NCBI GenBank assembly: GCA_025041175.1
Contig: JAKCFJ010000001.1
Coordinates: 2,373,526-2,437,525 of the forward strand
DNA length: 64,000 nucleotides
Direction of reading: 5' to 3'
Source of the DNA: Halobacteriales archaeon YIM A00010
GTDB lineage: Archaea; Halobacteriota; Halobacteria; Halobacteriales; Haloarculaceae
The notes below the pieces were generated by a model. It saw nothing but the letters and a program-made list of their open reading frames with translations, made no database searches and was not told where the DNA came from. This document shows positions 52,680 to 61,180 of the stretch, one piece after another (within the stretch, counting starts at the first letter, position 1; each line of letters begins with the position of its first letter). The position numbers and the translations under genes were made by a program.

Positions 52680-53369
52680 TCAGACGACGTTCCACGGCGG
52701 TTCCATCAGCTCCGCCATCGAGTCGATCGTGTACTCGGGTCTCGGATCCGGATCGAAATCGGGAGCAGCGCCGTCCGAAAGCCACACCGCCCCGACGCCC
52801 GCCGCCTGTGCGCCAGCCACGTCCGCGGACAGCGAGTTCCCGACGTGGACGGTCGAGTCGGGCGTGGCATCAAGTCCCGAGAGCGCTCGGCGGAACGGTT
52901 CGGGATCCGGCTTTGCGGGCGCATCGTACCCCGCGTGGATCACGACATCGAACGCGTCGGTGAGTCCGAGCGCCGCGAGCTTCGGAGTCTGGATTTCGGC
53001 TGCGGCGTTCGTTACGATCCCCAACCGGTGATCGCGGGACAGGGATTCGACGGTCTCACGCACCCCCGGCAGCGGGCGGATATCCCGGTGATCGCGTTCC
53101 TCGGCGTAGGCGGCCGCGACTGCACGACCGAGCGCCGGATCACGACCGCGTTCCTCGGTGATCGCAGCGAAGCACTCCGACCGGAGCGCGTCGATCGTGT
53201 CGGTGATCTCGACGAATTCGTTGTATCGATCGTGGTAGGTCTCGATCTCGAAAAACGGCTCTATGCCTTCGCGCTCGAACGCGAGCGCGAGAAGGTTCGC
53301 ATCCGCCTGCCGGTACTCACACAACGTGTCGTCAACGTCGAACAGGACGGTCTCGATCTGCTCGGCCAT
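52680..53369 (-). CDS. HAD-superfamily hydrolase
   Basis: A 229-residue phosphatase-like protein. Motif I is VLFDVDDTLCEYR with the nucleophile Asp; motif II IVTNAAAEIQ (Thr); motif III Lys in AKPDPEPFRRAL; motif IV in VHVGNSLSADVAGAQAAGVG, where the usual first acidic residue is replaced by Asn, but the later Asp is kept. The cap is a helical C1 type (residues ~15-90). Likely a small-molecule phosphatase; substrate unknown. The ATG at 53369 is favoured over a longer frame. Confidence 0.85.
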   Translation of the reverse strand: MAEQIETVLFDVDDTLCEYRQADANLLALAFEREGIEPFFEIETYHDRYNEFVEITDTIDALRSECFAAITEERGRDPALGRAVAAAYAEERDHRDIRPLPGVRETVESLSRDHRLGIVTNAAAEIQTPKLAALGLTDAFDVVIHAGYDAPAKPDPEPFRRALSGLDATPDSTVHVGNSLSADVAGAQAAGVGAVWLSDGAAPDFDPDPRPEYTIDSMAELMEPPWNVV

Positions 53370-53737
53370 CGTTGTGCTGTTGGTTCTGGAGGAGGGTAAA
53401 CGTATCTTGGCATCCCTGCATGGTGTGAACGGTGTCCCCGCTACGTTCGGAGTGTGGCAGCTGCCCATTTCGTGAGCGGACGAGCCGCACCCATGGGATG
53501 TGACTCAATATATCATCCTACTGAGTGCGCTCTACTCCTCCGATGCGACTGGTTGCCCTACGGGACTGCACCGATTGGGTGTGGTGACGGAGGATGTACG
53601 AGTCACCACCGAGTCAATCTGCTATGTATTAATACGATGATAAATCTACTTGTAAATTCCACACATAAAACACGAGGGGTCTTTCCTCGGTGTTGAATGA
53701 CCGGTCTGTCGGTATCGTGGTTTGGTCCTCAGCTCCG
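53370..53737. other. Intergenic region between HAD and DUF1931 genes
   Basis: 368 bases with no gene I can support. A region near 53610-53680 is A/T-rich. No tRNA, RNA gene or recognised repeat was seen. Confidence 0.45.
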
Positions 53738-53905
53738 TTACAGATCGCGCGGCTGGGCCGTCTTCCGACCGTTCTCTTGGGCGCGACGTTCGGCGTCGTC
53801 GAGGAGATCCTGGACCTCCTCGTCGAGCGCGTCGTAGAAGTCCGACGCCACGTTCATCTCATCGACCGCGTCCTTTACGGCGGCTTTGACGATTAGATCT
53901 GCCAT
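53738..53905 (-). CDS. DUF1931-type mini histone-fold protein (55 aa)
   Basis: A 55-residue protein starting MADLIVKAAVKDAVDEMNVA and ending NGRKTAQPRDL. The central helix FYDALDEEVQDLLDDAERRA followed by the RKT-x-x-x-x-D/L pattern is that of a histone-fold second and third helix start, and the whole matches the short haloarchaeal DUF1931 group. These are thought to be DNA-binding or nucleoid-associated. Unlike full archaeal histones, the third helix is almost absent. It lies 113 bases upstream of the siderophore operon's end, on the same strand, but has its own stop and start. Confidence 0.8.
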   Translation of the reverse strand: MADLIVKAAVKDAVDEMNVASDFYDALDEEVQDLLDDAERRAQENGRKTAQPRDL

Positions 53906-54018
53906 ACAGGAACCCCTTCACGAACTCCCTTTAACCTGGTGGTTGGTCCCCGCGGTAGATCCCTCCGATCGTGCCGGGCGGTCCGTCTTGCTCTCGTCGA
54001 AACGAAAGCTCCCCCTGG

Positions 54019-55869
54019 TCAGCCGTCCCCGACCACGTCGAGCGCGTTGCGGACGGTGCCGTGCTCGGAGGCGTGGGGTCGTCCGGGAGCGTCTCCATAC
54101 CCATACTCGAGCAGCCGGTTGCGGTTCAGACAGAGCTTCGTGAACTCCGGACGGAGCAGGTCGAACAGCTCGAAGCGGTCTTCGAGCTCGGGAAACCGTT
54201 CCTGGTACCGGAGAATCGTCTCGCGAGCGTGCGTCCACAGCCGTTCTTCTGCGTAGTCGTGGTGGGTTTCGAGGATATCCGCGACGTACCGGAGCACACC
54301 GACGAACAGCCCGCTGAAGACGAACTGGCACAGCCCCTCGGGGGGTTCGGTCCGGAGCACGCTGCGCAACTCCTCGGGCAGCGCTTCCAGCTCGGGAAGC
54401 GGCTGGTCGCTGACGTTCACGTCGTCGACGAAATCCTTGATCGCCAGCCGGTGGGGGGCACCGTCTTTCAACACGAGGATCGTGTTCTGGCCGTGGGGTG
54501 AGAAGACGGTGCCGTACTGATACAGAAAGTGCAACAGCGGCGGCAACACCACGTCGAAGCACTGTTCGAGCCACTCGTCCAGCGTGAGACCGGAACGGTC
54601 GACGAGCTGAGAGAGATACGGCGTGCCGTCCTCGACGTGTCCCAACGCCGCCAGCGTGATCGGCTGTTCGTCCTCGGCGACGAACGTGTAGATGCTCTCG
54701 CGCCAGATGGCCCCCAATAGTTCGAGATACTGATACGGCACCCCGTCGATCGCGGCGAAATCCTCGTGGTCGTAGTTGACGCCGGCGATCTCGCCCGGCA
54801 GGATGAGATCACACTCCGAAGAGAGGAACTCGTCGGTCTCGTAGATCCCGTGGATGTACTCCGTGACCGTCGGCGCAAGCTCCGTTCGGCTGCCGGGAAG
54901 CCCGCGCCAGACGAGCGTGTTGAGGATCCGCATCGGGAGTTTGACGTGGTGGCGCTCGAGGGAGTCGACGTTCACGAACGTCCGCACGGACTGTTGGGGC
55001 AGGTACCGATCCGGTCCCTCCCCGAGCGGGACGATGTCGTCGGTAGCGATGTCCCGGGGAAACAGCTGGGCGATCGAGTTGTCCCACTGCCAATCGTGGA
55101 CCGGCACGAAGTAGTACGAATCGGGATCGAGTCCGTCCGAACGGAGTTGATCCCGGAACTGCTGGTAGTGATCGCCCAGCTCCGCCTGCACGAGCGAATC
55201 GTGTGAGATCCCATCGACGGCGGTAAACGTCGCGTTCTCGCGGGCAACGGCCGCCCACGACAGCGTGATCGGCCGCTTCTGTTCGGGCGCGTACGACCGG
55301 TAGTCAGTGTAGCCCCACCCGAGCCGGCCCTTGTTGTACGTGATCCACGGGTGGCCCTCCATCTCGCCCTCGAGGCGAGCGTACCCGAGATCGGTGATAT
55401 CGGTTTCTCCCCGTTTTCGGCTTCGGGCCTCGATGTGTGCGTCTGCGAGCAGCGTGTTGTTGTACTCGCGGATGAGATTCCCCGCAGTGAGCGGGTCGAT
55501 CCCGATCGTCGGCTGGAGATCCCGGAGAAACTGGACCGGGTCGACAGCCTGCTCCCACTCACCATCCGTTCTCCGCTCGATGGTCTCTTCGTACACGTGG
55601 TAGCTGTCCATCAGCCGCTCGCTCGCCTCGAACCGGTAGTCGTTCCCGGTGTCCATCGACAGCCAGTAGCGAACCCGCCCATTCTCAGCTCCAGCGTCGG
55701 TTTCGGGGACGGGCGCGACGATCTCCTCGTACATGAACGTCGAAAGCATCTTGGTCAGCAGCCGTTTGCTGACCGTCTCCCAAACATTGGGCGTCAGCGC
55801 CTCCCCGAGTCGTACGCCGTCGTCGTGTGCCGTTTCGTCTATCGCGTCGTTATTAATTTTGAGTGTCAT
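54019..55869 (-). CDS. iucC: IucA/IucC-family siderophore synthetase (second)
   Basis: NIS synthetase of 616 residues, expected to condense citrate or a citryl intermediate with N-hydroxy-N-acetyl-diaminopropane using ATP. ATP and substrate regions: EGHPWITYNKGRLGWGYTDY, VPVHDWQWDNSIAQLF, SVRTFVNVDSLERHHVKLPM and SPHGQNTILVLKDG. The C-terminal ferric-reductase-type FhuF-like tail includes DRFELFDLLRPEFTKLCLNR. It is the last gene of the operon and overlaps the upstream monooxygenase gene by ATGA. The presence of two such synthetases fits a symmetric citrate bis-hydroxamate such as schizokinen. Gene symbol by analogy. Confidence 0.9.
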   Translation of the reverse strand: MTLKINNDAIDETAHDDGVRLGEALTPNVWETVSKRLLTKMLSTFMYEEIVAPVPETDAGAENGRVRYWLSMDTGNDYRFEASERLMDSYHVYEETIERRTDGEWEQAVDPVQFLRDLQPTIGIDPLTAGNLIREYNNTLLADAHIEARSRKRGETDITDLGYARLEGEMEGHPWITYNKGRLGWGYTDYRSYAPEQKRPITLSWAAVARENATFTAVDGISHDSLVQAELGDHYQQFRDQLRSDGLDPDSYYFVPVHDWQWDNSIAQLFPRDIATDDIVPLGEGPDRYLPQQSVRTFVNVDSLERHHVKLPMRILNTLVWRGLPGSRTELAPTVTEYIHGIYETDEFLSSECDLILPGEIAGVNYDHEDFAAIDGVPYQYLELLGAIWRESIYTFVAEDEQPITLAALGHVEDGTPYLSQLVDRSGLTLDEWLEQCFDVVLPPLLHFLYQYGTVFSPHGQNTILVLKDGAPHRLAIKDFVDDVNVSDQPLPELEALPEELRSVLRTEPPEGLCQFVFSGLFVGVLRYVADILETHHDYAEERLWTHARETILRYQERFPELEDRFELFDLLRPEFTKLCLNRNRLLEYGYGDAPGRPHASEHGTVRNALDVVGDG

Positions 55870-57233
55870 GTTCGCATCTCGTTCGTATCCGGCTCGTCGT
55901 CAGTCGGTTCAGTAGTCGCTCCCGGCGCGCGTTCGAGGAACTGTTCGAGGGAGAAATCCTGATAGACGGTGTCGGTGTCCAGCGGATAGATCTCGCGCCC
56001 GAGGAGCTGGTTTACGATGCGTGTGTTGCGGTAGCAGCCCAGCCCGAGATCCGGCGTTCCGACGCCGTGGGTGTGTAACTCGGCGTTCTGGACGAACGTG
56101 CACCCCTCGATTCCCGGGAGTTCGAGCCGGTAGTCCTCGGTGATCCGGAACCGTCCGTGGTCGTCGTAGGCGATTCGATCGGACAGCGGGTCGAGACAGT
56201 CGGGTGCGGGGCGCTCGTAGCCGGTGCCCAGAACCACCACCTCGCTCTCGTGGGTGAATTCCTGTTCGGTCTGGGTCTGTTCACACGCCAGCCGGTAGCC
56301 CCGGTTCGTTTCTTCGATCGCGGACACCTCGGTCGTCGCAAAGAGACCGATGTCTGGCTCCCGATCCCCGATCGAGCGCCGGTAGAGCAGATCGTATATC
56401 TCGGCGCTCGTGTCCGGGTCGATCCCCTTGTACAGCAGATCCTGGTCGGGGATGAGCTCGTCTTTGGTCTCCTGGGAGAGATCGTACACGTACTGGGTGT
56501 ACTCGGGGGTGAAATGCTGGAGTCCGAGCTTCGAGTACTCCATCGGGAAAAACCCATCCGAGCGCGTGAGCCAATCGAGGCGGTACCCGCCTTCAGGCTG
56601 GTGGTCGAGGAGATCGAGAAACACCTCCGCCGCGCTCTGGCCCGACCCGACGACCGTGATCGAATCGGCATCGAGGCACCGCTCCCTGCGGTGCAGATAC
56701 GAGGCGGTGTGAAACACGTCCACAGCGGGGTGATTGTCAAGCGCGTCGGGCACGTGGGGCTGGCTTCCGACGCCGAGCGCGACGTCCGCGGCGCGGTACT
56801 CGTGTACTTCGCCGGTCTCGGGGTGGACGGCCGTGAGGACGAACAGTTTTTCACTCGCGTTCCACCGGACCGACTCCACCCGGCGGTCGAACTGACAGCT
56901 CCCGAGCCGTTCGGACGCCCACCGGAGGTAGTCGTCGTACTCCCGCCGGGGGATCTGGAACGTCTCATAAAAGTAGAACTCGTAGATCCGTCCCGTTTCG
57001 CGCAGGTAGTTGAGGTAGCTGTGGGGATTGGTCGGATCGGCGAGCGTGACGAGATCCGCGAGAAACGGCACTTCGAGCGTCGTTCCCTCGATGAGCATCC
57101 CCTCGTGCCACCTGAATTCGGGGCGCTGTTCGAGAAACAGCCCATCGGCCTCGGTTCCATCGAGTAAGGCCGCCAAGCCGAGGTTGAACGGCCCGAGTCC
57201 GATCCCCACGATGTCGTAGACCTCATCGGTCAT
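55866..57233 (-). CDS. iucD: Siderophore amine N-monooxygenase (IucD/RhbE-like)
   Basis: A 455-residue flavin-dependent N-hydroxylase. FAD-binding motif DIVGIGLGPFNLGLAALLDG at the N-terminus; NADPH-binding VVGSGQSAAEVFLDLLDHQP near residue 195; and a conserved VVLGTGYERPAPD near residue 355. YRLDWLTRSDGFFPMEYSKL and GLQHFTPEYTQYVYDLSQET are characteristic of lysine/ornithine N-monooxygenases. In this operon the substrate is probably 1,3-diaminopropane. It overlaps the acetyltransferase gene by 11 bases and the iucC start by four. Symbol by analogy. Confidence 0.92.
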   Translation of the reverse strand: MTDEVYDIVGIGLGPFNLGLAALLDGTEADGLFLEQRPEFRWHEGMLIEGTTLEVPFLADLVTLADPTNPHSYLNYLRETGRIYEFYFYETFQIPRREYDDYLRWASERLGSCQFDRRVESVRWNASEKLFVLTAVHPETGEVHEYRAADVALGVGSQPHVPDALDNHPAVDVFHTASYLHRRERCLDADSITVVGSGQSAAEVFLDLLDHQPEGGYRLDWLTRSDGFFPMEYSKLGLQHFTPEYTQYVYDLSQETKDELIPDQDLLYKGIDPDTSAEIYDLLYRRSIGDREPDIGLFATTEVSAIEETNRGYRLACEQTQTEQEFTHESEVVVLGTGYERPAPDCLDPLSDRIAYDDHGRFRITEDYRLELPGIEGCTFVQNAELHTHGVGTPDLGLGCYRNTRIVNQLLGREIYPLDTDTVYQDFSLEQFLERAPGATTEPTDDEPDTNEMRT

Positions 57234-57828
57234 CGGCGCTCACCTCGCGGTCGGCACGAGCAGCCCGCTGCTCGCGCTCACACACCATCAACAGCGCGTC
57301 CTTTTCGGGGAGTTCGAGATCGCGTCGTGGTTCGAACCCACACTCCTCGAACACGTGGATGACGGTTTCGTTTCTGACATCGGGTTCGGTGAGGATGCGG
57401 TCGGTTTCGGGGTGGGTAAACTGCATCTCCGTGGCTGCGCGCACCAGGGGGATCGCGTACCCTTTTCCGAGATACTCCTGTGGGCCAATGAGCAGGTGGA
57501 TCCCCTGATCGGTCGGATCGGTGTCGCAGTGCTCCGCGAGTTCGTCGTCTGCGGCCCAGTAACACTCCCAGTAGCTCATCGGGACGTGGTCGAGGGAGCC
57601 GATGTACGGCACCAGGTGCTCGTCGTCGAGCTTCTCCCTGAATGCAGCCCGGAACTCCGGCAGTGGATCGTTCAACTGCCAGTACGGCAGCACGTGCTCG
57701 GCGTTGAGCCACGCGTGCAGCCGTTCCAGATCCCGCTCCATGGACGCTCGTCTGAACGCGATCGTCCGTTCCAGCACCGGGTCGTAGGTCCGGTAGTCGT
57801 CGTTCGAGGCGTTGATGCCCGTGCTCAT
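57223..57828 (-). CDS. iucB: GNAT acetyltransferase of siderophore synthesis (IucB/RhbD-like)
   Basis: A 201-residue acetyltransferase resembling AlcB/RhbD. Features: MERDLERLHAWLNAEHVLPY, DHVPMSYWECYWAADDELAE and the acetyl-CoA-binding region IGPQEYLGKGYAIPLVRAAT, followed by EPDVRNETVIHVFEECGFEP. It should acetylate the N-hydroxylated diamine to form the hydroxamate. Its start overlaps the previous gene's stop (ATGA) and its end overlaps iucD, so its position in the operon fits the order of the pathway. Symbol by analogy. Confidence 0.88.
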   Translation of the reverse strand: MSTGINASNDDYRTYDPVLERTIAFRRASMERDLERLHAWLNAEHVLPYWQLNDPLPEFRAAFREKLDDEHLVPYIGSLDHVPMSYWECYWAADDELAEHCDTDPTDQGIHLLIGPQEYLGKGYAIPLVRAATEMQFTHPETDRILTEPDVRNETVIHVFEECGFEPRRDLELPEKDALLMVCEREQRAARADREVSADDR

Positions 57829-59636
57829 CGCTGGCTCACCTCCAGCTCGGTCACGAGTGGATTGTCGATCTCCGTGTACACCGATTGGTTCTCGATCGAG
57901 CCTTCGAGTTCGTCCATGCCGTGGAATCGCGTGAGCAGGTTCGCTTTACACGGGATCGTTCGGGACGCGAGCAGCTCCTCGAGCAGCACCGAGGCGTCTC
58001 GATCGAACCGGCGGAGTTCCGATAGCTCCTCGTACAACAGCCGGAGCAGCCGGCGCTCCTCGACGAGTCCCGCGCATCCGAAGGCGTTGATGAGTCCAAA
58101 GACGTTGTTGATGATCACGTAGTACCGGATCCGCTCGTCTGCGACTGCGTCACGACAGATCGTGTCGGCGCGCTCTCCCACCCCTGGCAGGAACGAATCG
58201 ACGGCGTCGTACGTCGATTCAGGGAAGTAATACCCCTGGTTGTCGCGGTAGTAAAACCGGTCGGGATACCCCTCCTCCAAGGAGAGCACGCTGTTTTGCT
58301 GGTGGGCTTCGAGGCCGATCCCGTGGACGAGATACAGCCACAACACCGGCCGCACCGAGATCGACAGATACCGCCGGAACCACTCCTCACTCACCGCCGC
58401 CGTGCTCCGCCCCTCTCGATCCGCGAGCGTCCGAACGATGTGGCCGAGCCGTGACCGGGGTTCGTGCGCGCGATCCGTGAGGTGTGGGCTGTGGACGTGG
58501 TCCTGACAGAGCGCGACGACCGGCGTCACGCCCCGTGCTCGCTCGCCGCGGAACGGGTTCTCCCGCAGCACGACCTCGAACCCCGATTCCCGCTCCGAAC
58601 CGAGATCGAGCGCGAGGTAGGCCGGATCACGAACCACGTCGAACGCCGGGAACCGTTCTCGGAGCTGTGTCCCGAGATCCGTGTCCATCAGCTCCGCGAT
58701 CGCCACCCCCCGCTCTAACTCCGGCCGCTTGTTCGTCCGCACGGAGTTCGTGATCTTCACGTTCAGCGACCCTTTCGCCATGAACCGGGAGTTGGGGCTG
58801 TAGAGGGTTCGCACGGACGACGTGGGGTAAAACTCCGGTCCGTGCGCACCCACGTGTTCGAGCGTTCCTTCCTCGATCGCCGCGGTGACGCGTGGCTGAT
58901 CCAGCAGATAGTCGGCCTGCCACGGGTGGACCGGCACCAGCGCGTCGCCGTGCTCACCGAGGACCTCCCCTGACACGCCCGATTCGCGTAGCTCGGCTTT
59001 CACCCACTCGATGGCCGACTCCTCGCGCGCCGATCCGTGGCTCACGAGTTCGGGCGCGGCGCGGAAGTAGTGGAGCTGGAACGTCCCGCGCAGTTCGGGC
59101 GCGTAGACCGGATCGTTGCGTTCGGCGATGCCCTGCCTGCTTTTCGGCGTCGGGTGGAGGAGGTGGCCGAACACGAGCGACTGCTCCGCGTCCCGGAACG
59201 TCGGTTCGACGCCGTACAGCCGTTCGAGATCGTCGCGGGCCGCGTACCGCGCCGTGTTTCGGCAGCTGCGGATGACGCGCAACAGGAGTTCGTCAGCGCT
59301 CTCGATCTCCTCGCGCGACAGCGCGAGATCCCGAACGATCACGCTGGCGAGGGTGGTGTAGTCCAACTCGGTCCATCCGTCGTCCGGTCCCGCACGGCAG
59401 TACACCGGCAGCGCGAACAGGTGGCGGTCGGTCGGAGAGTCGTACCGAACAGGCACCGACAGCTCGATCCCAAGATTCGACAGCTCGCTGTGGAACACCA
59501 GATCGCACTCGGGGTGGTCGATCGCGTCGGTCGGCTCCGTTCGTTCGTAGTTCTCTGTTTCGCGCAGGTAGCAGTTCAACAGGCTGTGAACCGTCGCCGC
59601 TCGGGCGATCGTTTCTGGGGTCGTCGTTCCCGTCAT
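57825..59636 (-). CDS. iucA: IucA/IucC-family siderophore synthetase (first)
   Basis: NIS synthetase of 603 residues. Family signatures are FGHLLHPTPKSRQGIAERN (the HPxPKxRxG region), VPVHPWQADYLLDQ, PTSSVRTLYSPN, KGSLNVKITNSVRTNKRPEL and IGLEAHQQNSVLSL. It likely performs the first citrate-hydroxamate condensation. Start and stop overlap neighbours by ATGA. With iucC it completes a citrate-based bis-hydroxamate. Which of the two synthetases acts first is inferred from similarity to IucA/RhbC and is not certain. Confidence 0.9.
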   Translation of the reverse strand: MTGTTTPETIARAATVHSLLNCYLRETENYERTEPTDAIDHPECDLVFHSELSNLGIELSVPVRYDSPTDRHLFALPVYCRAGPDDGWTELDYTTLASVIVRDLALSREEIESADELLLRVIRSCRNTARYAARDDLERLYGVEPTFRDAEQSLVFGHLLHPTPKSRQGIAERNDPVYAPELRGTFQLHYFRAAPELVSHGSAREESAIEWVKAELRESGVSGEVLGEHGDALVPVHPWQADYLLDQPRVTAAIEEGTLEHVGAHGPEFYPTSSVRTLYSPNSRFMAKGSLNVKITNSVRTNKRPELERGVAIAELMDTDLGTQLRERFPAFDVVRDPAYLALDLGSERESGFEVVLRENPFRGERARGVTPVVALCQDHVHSPHLTDRAHEPRSRLGHIVRTLADREGRSTAAVSEEWFRRYLSISVRPVLWLYLVHGIGLEAHQQNSVLSLEEGYPDRFYYRDNQGYYFPESTYDAVDSFLPGVGERADTICRDAVADERIRYYVIINNVFGLINAFGCAGLVEERRLLRLLYEELSELRRFDRDASVLLEELLASRTIPCKANLLTRFHGMDELEGSIENQSVYTEIDNPLVTELEVSQR

Positions 59637-61180
59637 CGGTCGTTCGACCCCCGCGTGGGTTTCGCCGTTCGACCGCCGGGAGCGAGCGCCTCTCCGTGTC
59701 GCTCGATCGCTGCGAGGATCTCCTCGACGTCGGCAACCGTGGTTCGTGGGTTCAACAGCGTGAACTTGAGGCAGGTCTCGCCGTCGACGCTCGTTCTGGC
59801 GACCATGGCGGTCCCCTCTTCGCGCAGCCGATCCCGGATGCGCTCGTTGATCTCGTCGCCGCGTTGGGACGGGCCGGTGGGCGGACGATACCGGAACACC
59901 ACAGCGTTCAGCGTCGGTTCGTGTTTCAGTTCGAAGGCAGGAGCGTCGCGGATCCGGTCGGCGACCGCGGCTGCGAGATCGAGCGTGTACTCTATCAGCT
60001 CCCCGAAGCCGTCCCGACCCAGCGTTTGGAACGCGACGTACGGTTTCAGCGCGTCGAACCGACGGGAGGTTTGGACCGATTTGGAGACGAGATTCACGAC
60101 GCCGCTCTCAGCGTCAGCGGGGTTGAGATACGCGGCGTTGCGGTCGATGTACCGGTACCGATCCCCGTCTCGAAGGAGAAAGGCCCCGCAGCTGAGCGGC
60201 TGGTAGAACAGCTTATGAAAGTCCACGGCGATCGAATCCGCCGTCTCGATGCCGCGCAGCTTCTCCCGGTGGCGGTCGCTGAGCGCGAGCGCGCCGCCGT
60301 AGGCCGCGTCGACGTGGAACCACAACCCGTGTTCGCGCGCCCGATCACCGAGTTGCTCGAGCGGATCGATGCTCCCGAAATCGGTCGTTCCGGCCGTGCC
60401 GATCAGCGCGAACGGCTGGCGGTCGCTGTCGGCCAGCTCTGCGAGCGTCGAATCGAGGGCGTCGACCGAGAGGCGGTGTTGCTCGTCGGTGGGGATCGAG
60501 ACGATGGCGCTTTCGCCCAGCCCGAGCTGTGCCGCGGCCTGGCGCGCCGTGAAGTGGGCGTCCGCAGAACAGAGGACACGAAGCGAATCTGCAGCCGGTG
60601 GGAGTCCATCGGCCTGTGCGTCGTGGTCGAACCGCTCGTCGAGCACCCAGTTGCGCGCGAGCAACAACCCCATGAAGTTCGACTGGGTGCCCCCGCTCGT
60701 GACCACGCCGTCTGCGCCCCCGTCGTAGCCGAACACCGCCGCCAACTCCTCGATGAGCCGGGTTTCCAGCGCCGTCGCCGCCGGAGCCTGATCCCACGAG
60801 TCCAACGACTGGTTGGTGGCAGAGATCAGCGCCTCCGCAGCCAGCGCCGGGATCATCGGCGGACACTGGAGGTGTGCCACACACGCGGGATGAGAGGTCC
60901 CCACGGAGTGACCGACCACCGTCTGGGCAACCGTCTCGATCGTCGCCGTCAATCCCTGTCCCTCTTCGGGGAGCATCTCGCTCTCCTCGAACCGGGCTTC
61001 GAGTTCCTCGGGCGACCGCCCGGAGTACGGCGTCGCGCGCTCGAGATACACGTCGGTAACGGCCTTGTGGGCCTGTTCCATCGCGGTCCGGTAGGCCTGC
61101 GTGGTCCCCGATCCCAAAAAGAGTCCCGCGGTGAGTTCCCGTTCGGGGTCGGGTCTCTCGGTGGCGTTGGGTTGGTTCAT
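59633..61180 (-). CDS. ddc: L-2,4-diaminobutyrate decarboxylase (PLP)
   Basis: A 515-residue group II PLP-dependent decarboxylase. SVGTSHPACVAHLQCPPMIP near the N-terminus; GVVTSGGTQSNFMGLLLARN; WFHVDAAYGGALALSDRHRE; and the PLP lysine in DSIAVDFHKLFYQPLSCGAF. It converts diaminobutyrate to 1,3-diaminopropane, the amine of the siderophore. The ATG at 61180 overlaps the aminotransferase stop; a longer frame upstream has a low-complexity, Arg-rich extension and is rejected. Relatives named aspartate or tyrosine decarboxylase exist, but the operon context points to diaminobutyrate. Confidence 0.9.
   Translation of the reverse strand: MNQPNATERPDPERELTAGLFLGSGTTQAYRTAMEQAHKAVTDVYLERATPYSGRSPEELEARFEESEMLPEEGQGLTATIETVAQTVVGHSVGTSHPACVAHLQCPPMIPALAAEALISATNQSLDSWDQAPAATALETRLIEELAAVFGYDGGADGVVTSGGTQSNFMGLLLARNWVLDERFDHDAQADGLPPAADSLRVLCSADAHFTARQAAAQLGLGESAIVSIPTDEQHRLSVDALDSTLAELADSDRQPFALIGTAGTTDFGSIDPLEQLGDRAREHGLWFHVDAAYGGALALSDRHREKLRGIETADSIAVDFHKLFYQPLSCGAFLLRDGDRYRYIDRNAAYLNPADAESGVVNLVSKSVQTSRRFDALKPYVAFQTLGRDGFGELIEYTLDLAAAVADRIRDAPAFELKHEPTLNAVVFRYRPPTGPSQRGDEINERIRDRLREEGTAMVARTSVDGETCLKFTLLNPRTTVADVEEILAAIERHGEALAPGGRTAKPTRGSNDR

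Noticed and set aside
57325-57345. tRNA T-arm-like string GGTTCGAACCCAC
   Set aside because: It is inside the acetyltransferase coding sequence, in frame, and no acceptor or anticodon stems can be built around it.
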